Part shown: positions 1 to 5,050 of the stretch, in pieces
Layout of the letters: each line of letters begins with the position of its first letter
Numbering within the stretch: the stretch's first letter is position 1
Source of the DNA: an uncultured bacterium
GTDB taxonomy: Bacteria; Patescibacteriota; Dojkabacteria; SC72
Direction of reading: 5' to 3'
DNA: 5,465 bases
NCBI GenBank assembly: GCA_937899155.1
Contig: CALDJM010000074.1
Coordinates: 1 to 5,465, forward strand
Program-made: the position numbers and the translations under genes
The notes under the pieces: generated by a model
What the model was told of the DNA's origin: nothing
Seen by the model: the letters and a program-made list of their open reading frames with translations, nothing else
Databases searched by the model: none

Positions 1-26
1 TATACTAAAAGTCCAGTAAAAAACGT

Positions 27-53
27 TTGTTGTATCAATTTTTAATGTATAAT
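27..53 (+). promoter_or_regulatory. Probable sigma70-type promoter of the ybaB-recR-cysS-rnhC operon
   Basis: A consensus TATAAT lies at 48-53. The -35 region is weak: TTGTTG at 27-32 gives a 15-base spacer, and TTTGTT one base earlier gives 16. Transcription would start near 60, leaving a leader of about 28 bases before the first ATG at 89. The leader is A/T-rich and has no ribosome-binding site. The rest of bases 1-88 shows no convincing coding frame. The tail of an upstream gene cannot be excluded because the window begins here. Confidence 0.55.
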
Positions 54-88
54 ACCCATGCATATCTAAATTATATTTTTTCATAAAA

Positions 89-385
89 ATGGCATTACCA
101 AATCCAATAGAATTAATAAAAATGCAAAATGAGGCTAAAAAGATGCAGAAGAGATTAAGAGAGAAGAAAGTAAAGGGAGAATCTAAAAACGGTCTCGTTA
201 GAATATATATGAATGGAGCTCAAGAGTTTGAGGATATACATATAGATGAAGAATTACTCTCTCCAGAGATGCTTGATGATATTAGAAAGGGTTTTAAGGA
301 AGCATTTAAGGATTGTCAAAAGAGACTTCAGAAAGAAATGGTTCAGGATATGGACTTAGATCAGTTAAAAAATATGTTTAAGTAA
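89..385 (+). CDS. ybaB: YbaB/EbfC family nucleoid-associated DNA-binding protein
   Basis: A 98-residue protein of the YbaB/EbfC family, close to the usual length of about 100-110. These proteins form small dimers that bind DNA and are counted among nucleoid-associated proteins. The N-terminal helix (about residues 5-30) is highly charged, with repeated KMQ/KKMQKR segments that can form the dimer coiled coil. The family core follows: VKGESKNGLVRIYMNG at about 28-43, then IDEELLSPEMLDDI and a C-terminal helix rich in Lys, Glu and Gln. No Shine-Dalgarno precedes ATG 89, only an A-rich ATAAAA. Its TAA shares its last base with the ATG of recR. The ybaB-recR pair is a widely conserved neighbourhood, often with dnaX upstream, which is not visible here. 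Family assignment is firm; the exact cellular role is family inference. Confidence 0.93.
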   Translation: MALPNPIELIKMQNEAKKMQKRLREKKVKGESKNGLVRIYMNGAQEFEDIHIDEELLSPEMLDDIRKGFKEAFKDCQKRLQKEMVQDMDLDQLKNMFK

Positions 386-1008
386 TGTCTGTATTACCTA
401 AAAGTGTTGAAAAAGTAATTGAAAAGTTTGGAGAAATTCCTGGTGTAGGACCTAAATCTGCATCTAGAATGGCATATCACTATCTTAGGTCTCCAAACAA
501 AGATGCTAGTAAGTTAGCAGAAGCCTTGATTGCGATGGATGAGAATGTTGTTAATTGCAGTAAGTGTTTTAATGTGTCTGAAGATGAGGAGTGCAATATA
601 TGTAGCAGTCCATTAAGAAAGAGTGAGAAAATATGTGTTGTAGAAGAACCTTTAGATGTTGTAGCATTTGAAAATTCTGGTGTGTATGACGGGGTATATT
701 TCGTACTTGGTGGAGCTATATCTCCAGCTGATGGTATTACTTCTGAAGAATTAAGATTTAAAGAATTAAAGGGTAGGGTTTTAGAGCTGTTAGATACAAA
801 TGATGTTTTAGAAGTTATAATTGCAACTAATCCTAGCTTAGAAGGTGAAGCTACAGCCAGCTATATCTTAGATATGTTCCAAACTTTAGAACAAAAAGAT
901 AGAATTAGAGTGAGTAGGTTGGCAATGGGTCTACCTACAGGTGCAGACTTAGAGTATGCAGATAGATTAACTTTGAAGAAAGCATTGGAAGGAAGGAGGG
1001 ATATATAA
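385..1008 (+). CDS. recR: Recombination mediator protein RecR
   Basis: RecR, 207 residues (E. coli RecR has 201). It is a ring-forming DNA-binding protein that works with RecO, and in many bacteria RecF, to load RecA on gapped DNA. The domains appear in order. A helix-hairpin-helix occupies about 10-35 (FGEIPGVGPKSASRMAYHYL). A C4 zinc finger has Cys58, Cys61, Cys70 and Cys73. A Toprim domain runs from about 83 to 165, with the acidic strand ICVVEEPLD, the segment VLGGAISPADGI and the strand IIATNPSLEGEATA. The C-terminal RLAMGLPTGADLEYADRLTL at about 178-197 is the RecR signature, usually GLPVGGDLEYAD. All key residues are present. The start at 385 overlaps the ybaB stop by one base (TAATG) with no Shine-Dalgarno, so translational coupling is likely. 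No recO or recF is in the window. Confidence 0.97.
   Translation: MSVLPKSVEKVIEKFGEIPGVGPKSASRMAYHYLRSPNKDASKLAEALIAMDENVVNCSKCFNVSEDEECNICSSPLRKSEKICVVEEPLDVVAFENSGVYDGVYFVLGGAISPADGITSEELRFKELKGRVLELLDTNDVLEVIIATNPSLEGEATASYILDMFQTLEQKDRIRVSRLAMGLPTGADLEYADRLTLKKALEGRRDI
993..999 (+). promoter_or_regulatory. Strong Shine-Dalgarno site for cysS
   Basis: AAGGAGG lies inside the last codons of recR and ends 8 bases before the cysS ATG at 1008. It is one of only two convincing ribosome-binding sites in the window and fixes the cysS start. Recognition of this motif implies that the 16S rRNA keeps an anti-Shine-Dalgarno tail although most genes here do not use it. Confidence 0.8.
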
Positions 1009-2462
1009 TGAAACTCTACTCAACATTAGATAGGGAGATTGTAAAGATTGAGCCAAACAAGAAGGGTGTAATTACAATGTATAACTGTGGACCTACAGTG
1101 TACTTTAGAATGCATCTTGGAAATATCCGAGCATATGTTAACTGGGACATTCTTCATAGAGCATTACTCTATCTAGGTTACAAAGTTGAAAGGGTAATGA
1201 ATATTACGGATGTTGGGCATATGACATCTCAAGATGATTTCGGAGATGATTTCGGTACAGACAAGATGGATAGACAAGCAGAAAGAGAGGGCTTACAACC
1301 AATTGATATCGCAAATAAATATATTGATACAGTCCTAGATGACTACAGGAAACTAAATATCTTAGCACCTAATGGTAAAGAAATTCCTGCTGGGATGAAT
1401 TTTGAGACTGTTTCAGAGTACGGTTGGACTAGGGCAACAGAGTACATTGAAGAGATGATTGAGGTTGTGAAGAAGATGGAGGGAAGGGGATATACATACG
1501 AGACAAAGCAGGCAATATATTTTGATGTAACAAAAGTTCCTGACTACAACATTTTTACAGGTCAAGATTTAAGTGAGAAAAAGATTGGTGTGAGAGAAGA
1601 GGTTGGTGTTGATCCAGAGAAAAGAAACCCAGCTGATTTTGTACTTTGGATGAAAAAAGTTGGGAAGTATGAAAATCACATAATGAATTGGTCATCGCCT
1701 TGGGGTGATGGCTTCCCCGGTTGGCATATTGAATGTTCAGCAATGGGTACAGCAATATTAGGTGAAAACTTTGATATTCACACAGGTGGTATAGATCATA
1801 TTCCAGTACATCACTCAAATGAAAGAGCTCAGAATATTGGGGCTTTTGGGCATCCAGTTGTTAAGTATTGGATACATAATGAATGGTTGGTAAATAAGTA
1901 TAATGAGAAGCTTTCTAAAAGCAAAGGTGCGGATACATTACCTGAAGTTTTAGAGTTGGGGTATGAAGCAATGGATGTTAGGTATCTTTTCCTTTCTGTT
2001 AATTACCGTGCAAAAATGAACTTCTCCATAGAAGCATTAGATGGAGCAAGAAACTCAAGGCTTGCATTACTTAAAAAGATTAAAGAGTTAGGAAGCAAGG
2101 TAGGTAAGGTATTACCTGAATATGTTGAGCTTTTCAAAAAAGATCTTGAAAACAATCTTAATATGTCTGGAGTATTAGCATTGGTTAATGAGTTGTTAAA
2201 ATCTGATCAGAAGGATGAGGATAAGTTGGCAACAATATTGGATTTTGATAAGGTTTTGGCTTTGAATCTTGATTCAATTCTTAATGAAGAAAAGGGGAAT
2301 GGTCAAGTAATGGATGATAGATTAGATGAACTTTTAGAAAAGAGATTGGAAGCAAAAAGACAAAAGGATTATGCTTTGGCGGATAGTGTAAGGGATGAAA
2401 TTAAGGAATTGGGATATTTAGTTTCGGATACTCCTGAAGGTCAAGTTGTTAGTAAAATATAA
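1008..2462 (+). CDS. cysS: Cysteinyl-tRNA synthetase (class I)
   Basis: CysRS, 484 residues (E. coli 461), charges tRNA-Cys with cysteine using ATP in the cytoplasm. The Rossmann catalytic domain opens with NCGPTVY (Cys27, first zinc ligand). The HIGH motif appears as HLGN at 36-39, followed by MNITDVGH. The remaining likely zinc ligands are Cys243 (GWHIECSAM), His268 and Glu272 (IPVHHSNE), matching Cys209, His234 and Glu238 of E. coli. The KMSKS loop is KLSKS at 301-305. The C-terminal tail has the helical segment KRLEAKRQKDYALADSVRDE and ends in LVSDTPEGQ, the normal CysRS C-terminus. The IPVHHSNE wording, rather than the usual FPHHENE, is of a type I associate with CPR enzymes. The start has a strong Shine-Dalgarno, and the gene overlaps recR and rnhC by one base each. 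The protein looks complete and functional. Confidence 0.97.
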   Translation: MKLYSTLDREIVKIEPNKKGVITMYNCGPTVYFRMHLGNIRAYVNWDILHRALLYLGYKVERVMNITDVGHMTSQDDFGDDFGTDKMDRQAEREGLQPIDIANKYIDTVLDDYRKLNILAPNGKEIPAGMNFETVSEYGWTRATEYIEEMIEVVKKMEGRGYTYETKQAIYFDVTKVPDYNIFTGQDLSEKKIGVREEVGVDPEKRNPADFVLWMKKVGKYENHIMNWSSPWGDGFPGWHIECSAMGTAILGENFDIHTGGIDHIPVHHSNERAQNIGAFGHPVVKYWIHNEWLVNKYNEKLSKSKGADTLPEVLELGYEAMDVRYLFLSVNYRAKMNFSIEALDGARNSRLALLKKIKELGSKVGKVLPEYVELFKKDLENNLNMSGVLALVNELLKSDQKDEDKLATILDFDKVLALNLDSILNEEKGNGQVMDDRLDELLEKRLEAKRQKDYALADSVRDEIKELGYLVSDTPEGQVVSKI

Positions 2463-3355
2463 TGAGTCAAAATACTGTTTCAATAAAATTGAGTTTAGAT
2501 GAGTGTTTAGGGTTGGAGAAACTCTTTAGGGATGCTGGTTGGAGAAAGGAACCGATGGATAATGAATATGTTGTTTTTAGGATGGAGAATGATAATGGTT
2601 CTGTTGCTATCTTGTACACCAGCAGGAAATTAGTTTTTCAAGGTAATGAAGAATTTGATGATATTATTTCTAAGATTCAAGGAGGAGTTCAAGTTAAGAA
2701 AATTGGCGTTAAGCCACATATTGGTGTTGATGAGGTTGGGAAAGGTGACTATTTTGGTCCACTTGTGGTAGTTGCTTGTTTTGTTAATGAGGAGTTTGCA
2801 GAGAAATTTACAAAACTTGGTGTAGGGGATTCAAAAAAGTTTTCGGATGCGAAAATTATGAAAATGTATGAGCAGATGAAGGATTATGAGTACTACTATT
2901 CTTCAATCGTTATGCCAGAGGAGTATAATGAGTTGGTCGAGCAGATGGGTAATGTCGGATTACTTTTGGCAAGGCAACACTCCAAAGTTATTGAAATGGG
3001 ATTGAAAGATTTGAATGAAAAGGGAATTAAGTGTGATAGTGTGGTAATTGATCAGTTTTCAAACAAGGAGAGTAGGGTGAAGGATGAACTTGGAGATTTG
3101 GGGAAAGCAGCAAATTTTAAACAGTATCACAAAGGAGAATCTGATATTGCAGTTGCTTGTGCCTCTATTTTAGCTAGAGGTATATTTTTAGAAGAGATGG
3201 AGAAGATGGGAGAGGAGTATTATTTCAAATTTCCAAAAGGTGCATCTCATGTTATTGAACAGGCAAAGGATTTTGTTGCAAAGCATGGAGCTAGTGAGCT
3301 TAAGAAGGTTGCGAAAGTCTCATTTAAGACAACAAAGAAGGTTCTTGCTAATTAA
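2462..3355 (+). CDS. rnhC: Ribonuclease HIII
   Basis: RNase HIII, 297 residues, a typical length. It cleaves the RNA strand of RNA/DNA hybrids such as primers and R-loops. An N-terminal TBP-like substrate-binding domain (DUF3378 type) spans about 5-75 and ends in the characteristic ILYTSRKLVFQG. The catalytic domain starts with GVDEVGKGDYFGPL at 88-101. The DEVGKGD form, together with the extra N-terminal domain, marks type HIII rather than HII. The four expected DEDD catalytic acids are visible: Asp90, Glu91, Asp197 (VVIDQF) and Asp228 (GESDIAVACASILAR). The GDSKKFSD segment at 122-129 also fits the family. The ATG at 2462 shares its A with the cysS stop and has no Shine-Dalgarno, so translation is probably coupled. 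The best alternative, RNase HII, is disfavoured by the N-terminal domain. Confidence 0.94.
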   Translation: MSQNTVSIKLSLDECLGLEKLFRDAGWRKEPMDNEYVVFRMENDNGSVAILYTSRKLVFQGNEEFDDIISKIQGGVQVKKIGVKPHIGVDEVGKGDYFGPLVVVACFVNEEFAEKFTKLGVGDSKKFSDAKIMKMYEQMKDYEYYYSSIVMPEEYNELVEQMGNVGLLLARQHSKVIEMGLKDLNEKGIKCDSVVIDQFSNKESRVKDELGDLGKAANFKQYHKGESDIAVACASILARGIFLEEMEKMGEEYYFKFPKGASHVIEQAKDFVAKHGASELKKVAKVSFKTTKKVLAN

Positions 3356-3360
3356 TAAAA

Positions 3361-3813
3361 ATGAGAATGAAAGGAAAAAATGAGGTCCAATTATTAGTAG
3401 TTAATTCCCATATTAACTTTGCGTGGGGATTTGATTTTCATGGTAGTGCAATATTTTCTGATGGAAGCATTTATACTTGGGATTCTAACAAAAATAGTAA
3501 TGGGGTAGTTCGATTTGATTTAGGTGATGTAGAAGTTCTGAAGGAGTATATTAAAAGTAATGGGACAAAGGAGGAAAATAGAGTTCCAGAAGAGGATTTA
3601 GATGAGATAAAGGAAATAATATCTAAGTTAACAAAAAAGGAGACAGAGTTTACTTCAGAACATAGAGCATACGATATGGGGGGAGGCTCTATATCAGTCT
3701 ACAAAGATGATGTTGAGATAGAATTGAGAAAGTCTGGAGATTATGTTGGTAGTGGTTCAGGTAGCAATGTGTCAAAGTTAATATCACTAACAAAAAGACA
3801 CTTAGGAGGTTAA
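3361..3813 (+). CDS. Hypothetical protein, last large gene of the ybaB operon
   Basis: A 150-residue protein that I do not recognise. It follows rnhC after only 5 bases, so it is probably cotranscribed. The N-terminal part (about 8-53) looks beta-rich, with alternating hydrophobic and aromatic residues (NFAWGFDFHGSAIF, GSIYTW). A charged, probably helical stretch follows at about 55-95 (EEDLDEIKEIISKLTKK). Then comes YDMGGGSISVYKDDVEIEL (about 104-122), and the end is Gly/Ser-rich, SGDYVGSGSGSNVSKL, at about 125-140. There is no signal peptide, membrane segment or cysteine. The start may be Met1 (3361) or Met3 (3367); neither has a Shine-Dalgarno. Base composition and codon use look like the neighbours. 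Its last codons (LGG) encode the ribosome site of the next small ORF. It is a soluble protein of unknown function. Confidence 0.75.
   Translation: MRMKGKNEVQLLVVNSHINFAWGFDFHGSAIFSDGSIYTWDSNKNSNGVVRFDLGDVEVLKEYIKSNGTKEENRVPEEDLDEIKEIISKLTKKETEFTSEHRAYDMGGGSISVYKDDVEIELRKSGDYVGSGSGSNVSKLISLTKRHLGG
3804..3810 (+). promoter_or_regulatory. Perfect Shine-Dalgarno preceding the small GTG ORF
   Basis: AGGAGGT lies in the final Leu-Gly-Gly codons of the preceding gene and ends 9 bases before GTG 3820, which is ideal spacing. Because most genes here lack such a site, its presence is the main argument that the downstream 34-codon frame is translated. It could be a coincidence of TTA GGA GGT coding. 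Confidence 0.5.
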
Positions 3814-3819
3814 TATTAG

Positions 3820-3924
3820 GTGGACAAATGTCGTGAGACATTAAGTACTGCTGGGCAAGATCCTGTTCTTACCTGTCCAGATGGGTATGCTAAAAAGGCT
3901 GATAAGTGTGTTAAAACAATTTAG
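3820..3924 (+). CDS. Small Cys-containing ORF (34 residues), GTG start
   Basis: A 34-codon frame opens at GTG 3820 and ends at TAG 3922-3924. Just upstream in the same frame is TAG 3817-3819, so no longer version exists. The peptide has three cysteines (4, 19 and 30) and the segment TCPDGYAKKADKCVKT, which looks like the CPxGY...C tail seen in disulphide-rich extracellular proteins. There is no signal peptide or membrane segment. It starts 6 bases after the stop of the previous gene and has a perfect AGGAGGT 9 bases upstream. G+C is about 41%, which looks somewhat above its surroundings. Two readings are possible: a real small protein at the end of the operon, or the surviving 3' end of a decayed surface-protein gene. 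I cannot assign a function. Confidence 0.45.
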   Translation: MDKCRETLSTAGQDPVLTCPDGYAKKADKCVKTI

Positions 3925-3943
3925 CCTTAATTATAACGGTTTT

Positions 3944-3995
3944 TTACTATTCGGACTTGGTTGTTGAACACTCAGCGACCAAGAACCGATAGTAA
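3944..3995. repeat. Long imperfect inverted repeat (stem-loop) after the operon
   Basis: The left arm, 3944-3963, pairs with the right arm, 3976-3995, in three blocks of 7, 3 and 8 pairs (18 in total, one G-U), around a 12-base loop. A single-base bulge (T3951) and a 1x2 internal loop interrupt it. A T run (3940-3945) and an A run (4000-4005) flank it and could extend the stem past a GATT bulge. On both strands the T run lies 5' of the stem, so this is not a classic intrinsic terminator. It could still act as an mRNA 3' end stabiliser, an attenuating structure or a dispersed palindromic repeat. It lies between the small ORF and the duplicated module. Confidence 0.6.
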
Positions 3996-3996
3996 G

Positions 3997-4061
3997 ATTA
4001 AAAAACGGTTAAAACTCAAGACTAATCTTCTCCTGATAAGGATAAATCTACCGACCAGGTC
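3997..4061 (+). repeat. 65-base intergenic module, copy 1 (upstream of the ABC ATPase gene)
   Basis: This stretch aligns without gaps to 4859-4923, with 52 of 65 positions identical by hand count. Identity is high at the 5' end (ATTAAAA, GGTTAAAA), low in the middle and perfect over the last 24 bases (4038-4061, starting AAGGATAAATC). The copy ends 14 bases before a TATACTTATC element that also has a counterpart (TATAATTATC) after copy 2. The position suggests a regulatory module rather than transcribed coding sequence. Confidence 0.8.
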
Positions 4062-4064
4062 TGA
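4050..4064. promoter_or_regulatory. Degenerate palindromic site (operator-like), copy 1
   Basis: ACCGACC-A-GGTCTGA: the left half-site equals that of the perfect palindrome in copy 2, but the outer right half carries CTGA in place of CGGT. The centre lies 19 bases upstream of the TATACT element. If a dimeric regulator binds copy 2, this site would be a weaker version. Binding is inferred from symmetry and position only. Confidence 0.4.
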
Positions 4065-4072
4065 TTAATTTA

Positions 4073-4081
4073 TGCTATACT
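4073..4081 (+). promoter_or_regulatory. Extended -10 promoter of the ABC ATPase gene
   Basis: TGCTATACT fits the TGnTATAAT extended -10 pattern, with one mismatch in the hexamer (4076-4081). No good -35 is present at the usual distance (GACCAG at 4053-4058), as is tolerated with extended -10 promoters. Transcription would begin near 4087-4089, at or inside the ATG at 4087, so the transcript would be leaderless or nearly so. That makes the upstream ATG 4072 untranslated promoter sequence. Confidence 0.5.
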
Positions 4082-4086
4082 TATCT

Positions 4087-4827
4087 ATGAAATATGCCAT
4101 AACTGCAAAGGATTTAAGGAAGACATTTAATGTTGCAAAAAAGAATGTAGTTGCTGTAAATGATATTAGTTTCGATATTGCAGAGGGAGAATTGGTAGGA
4201 TTTATTGGCAAAAATGGAGCAGGGAAAACAACTACATTGAAGTGTCTTTCAGGCTTGCTAGTTCCTGATAAAGGTGATGTTGAGGTTTTAGGATATACTC
4301 CTTCAGAGAGAAGTCATGACTTTCTACAAAAGATATCTATGCTAATGGGAAATAGGAGTCAGTTATGGTGGGAATTGCCTGCAAATGAAACTTTTTTGCT
4401 TAACAAAGAGATATATCAAATAGATGATGCTAAGTACAGAAATATACTTGATGAAATGGTGAAAAGATTGGATGTAAAGCATGTTTTGGATATTCCAGTC
4501 AGAAAACTCTCTTTGGGGGAGAGAATGAAATGTGAGTTCATAGCTTCACTTTTACATACTCCTAAATTAGCTTTCTTTGATGAGCCGACTCTAGGTCTAG
4601 ATATATTTTCTCAGCAAAATCTTAGGGATTTCTTGGCAGATTATCATAGTAATTACAACTCAACAATTATTCTTACAAGTCATAATATGGAGGATATAAA
4701 CGATTTGTGTAAAAGAGTGATAGTAATTGATGAGGGGAAAATCCTTTATGATGGGCAACTTTCTAAACTTACTACTAAATACCCAGAAATGTCATTAAGT
4801 GAGATTGTGAGAAACATGCTTCTGTAA
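4087..4827 (+). CDS. ABC transporter ATP-binding protein (COG4586-like, ABC-2 exporter type)
   Basis: The nucleotide-binding subunit of an ABC transporter, 246 residues from this start. An in-frame ATG at 4072 would add MLYLS, but a -10 element overlaps it and MKYAITAKDLRKTF is the usual kind of family beginning. In numbering from 4072, the motifs are Walker A GKNGAGKT 46-53, Q-loop Gln97, signature LSLGE 146-150, Walker B LAFFDEP 166-172 (Glu171), D-loop LGLD 174-177 and switch His204, all intact. The Q-loop context MGNRSQLWWELPANETF resembles COG4586 ATPases, which usually work with two six-helix permeases. Those proteins are normally longer, about 320 residues. Here DGQLSKLTTKYP runs straight into SLSEIVRNMLL, as if the C-terminal regulatory region were missing. 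No permease gene adjoins it. Substrate unknown. Confidence 0.9.
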   Translation: MKYAITAKDLRKTFNVAKKNVVAVNDISFDIAEGELVGFIGKNGAGKTTTLKCLSGLLVPDKGDVEVLGYTPSERSHDFLQKISMLMGNRSQLWWELPANETFLLNKEIYQIDDAKYRNILDEMVKRLDVKHVLDIPVRKLSLGERMKCEFIASLLHTPKLAFFDEPTLGLDIFSQQNLRDFLADYHSNYNSTIILTSHNMEDINDLCKRVIVIDEGKILYDGQLSKLTTKYPEMSLSEIVRNMLL

Positions 4828-4858
4828 TAGATTTCCCTGTTTGATGTCCCATATAAAT

Positions 4859-4923
4859 ATTAAAATATGGTTAAAAGTGAAGGATAACATAATCCCAACA
4901 AGGATAAATCTACCGACCAGGTC
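4859..4923 (+). repeat. 65-base intergenic module, copy 2 (upstream of tRNA-Ser)
   Basis: The second copy of the module at 3997-4061, in the same orientation and 862 bases further on. The final 24 bases (4900-4923) are identical to copy 1, and the internal GGTTAAAA-to-AAGGATAAATC spacing is the same (31 bases). It ends 7 bases before TATAATTATC, whereas copy 1 ends 14 bases before TATACTTATC. The two copies therefore differ by about 7 bases between module and promoter. They bracket the ABC ATPase gene as direct repeats. The rest of the 4828-4946 gap shows no ORF and no clear terminator. Confidence 0.8.
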
Positions 4924-4926
4924 GGT
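4912..4926. promoter_or_regulatory. Perfect 15-base palindrome, operator candidate
   Basis: ACCGACC-A-GGTCGGT has perfect dyad symmetry with seven-base arms and one central base. Its centre is 12 bases upstream of the TATAAT at 4931-4936, so it covers the spacer between the -35 and -10 positions, a typical place for a repressor of the TetR, MarR or GntR kind. As RNA it could form only a six-pair hairpin with a three-base loop and no U-run, so a terminator is unlikely. No regulator gene is visible in the window. Confidence 0.5.
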
Positions 4927-4927
4927 G

Positions 4928-4936
4928 TGGTATAAT
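4928..4936 (+). promoter_or_regulatory. Extended -10 promoter of tRNA-Ser
   Basis: TGGTATAAT is a perfect match to the extended -10 consensus TGnTATAAT. It ends 10 bases before the mature tRNA 5' end at 4947, giving a start near 4943 and a very short 5' leader for RNase P to remove. There is no recognisable -35, as is common with extended -10 promoters. Confidence 0.7.
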
Positions 4937-4946
4937 TATCAGTGCA

Positions 4947-5032
4947 GGAGAGATGCCTGAGCGGTCGAAAGGGACGGTCTTGAAAACCGTTGTACAGTCT
5001 CTGTACCCAGGGTTCGAATCCCTGTCTCTCCG
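4947..5032 (+). tRNA. tRNA-Ser (anticodon UGA)
   Basis: An 86-base serine tRNA reading UCA and probably other UCN codons. The acceptor GGAGAGA (4947-4953) pairs with TCTCTCC (5025-5031), and the discriminator is G5032. The short D stem is CCT/AGG (4956-4958 with 4970-4972). The anticodon stem ACGGT/ACCGT encloses CTTGAAA with anticodon TGA at 4981-4983. The long class II variable arm is GTACAG-TCT-CTGTAC (4992-5006), diagnostic of Ser/Leu/Tyr-type tRNAs. The T arm is CAGGG-TTCGAAT-CCCTG (5008-5024). The 3' CCA is not encoded (TAG follows the discriminator), so a CCA-adding enzyme must supply it. All stems pair without mismatch. Confidence 0.97.
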
Positions 5033-5035
5033 TAG

Positions 5036-5041
5036 TATAAT
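5036..5041 (+). promoter_or_regulatory. -10 element directly before the glycosyltransferase gene
   Basis: A consensus TATAAT starts 3 bases after the tRNA 3' end and stops 9 bases before ATG 5051. A start point 6-8 bases downstream would give a leader of only a few bases. No -35 is convincing; that position falls in the T arm of the tRNA gene. Cotranscription with the tRNA is the alternative. Confidence 0.4.
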
Positions 5042-5050
5042 GAAATTGAT

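Noticed and set aside
1555..1818. 87-codon minus-strand frame
   Set aside because: It is entirely inside cysS, opposite the conserved zinc-ligand region, with no ribosome site and no recognisable motif.
3913..3945. Intrinsic terminator ending in the T run 3940-3945
   Set aside because: Only weak A/T pairing (AAAAC with GTTTT) or a three-pair GCC/GGT stem precedes the T run; not enough for a confident call.
3936..4010. Integron attC site
   Set aside because: The bulged imperfect palindrome is reminiscent of attC, but the terminal RYYYAAC and GTTRRRY core sites are not found at its ends and no integrase is present.
89..4827. Recoded TGA (glycine) as in Gracilibacteria/SR1
   Set aside because: All genes are complete with standard stops and contain no in-frame TGA, so there is no sign of recoding.
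3997..4923. CRISPR array
   Set aside because: Only two repeat copies, separated by a complete gene; no short regular spacers and no cas genes.
4900..4940. Terminator formed by the palindrome after the ABC gene
   Set aside because: The hairpin would have six pairs but is followed by GTGGTATAATT, not a U-run, and it sits on a promoter.
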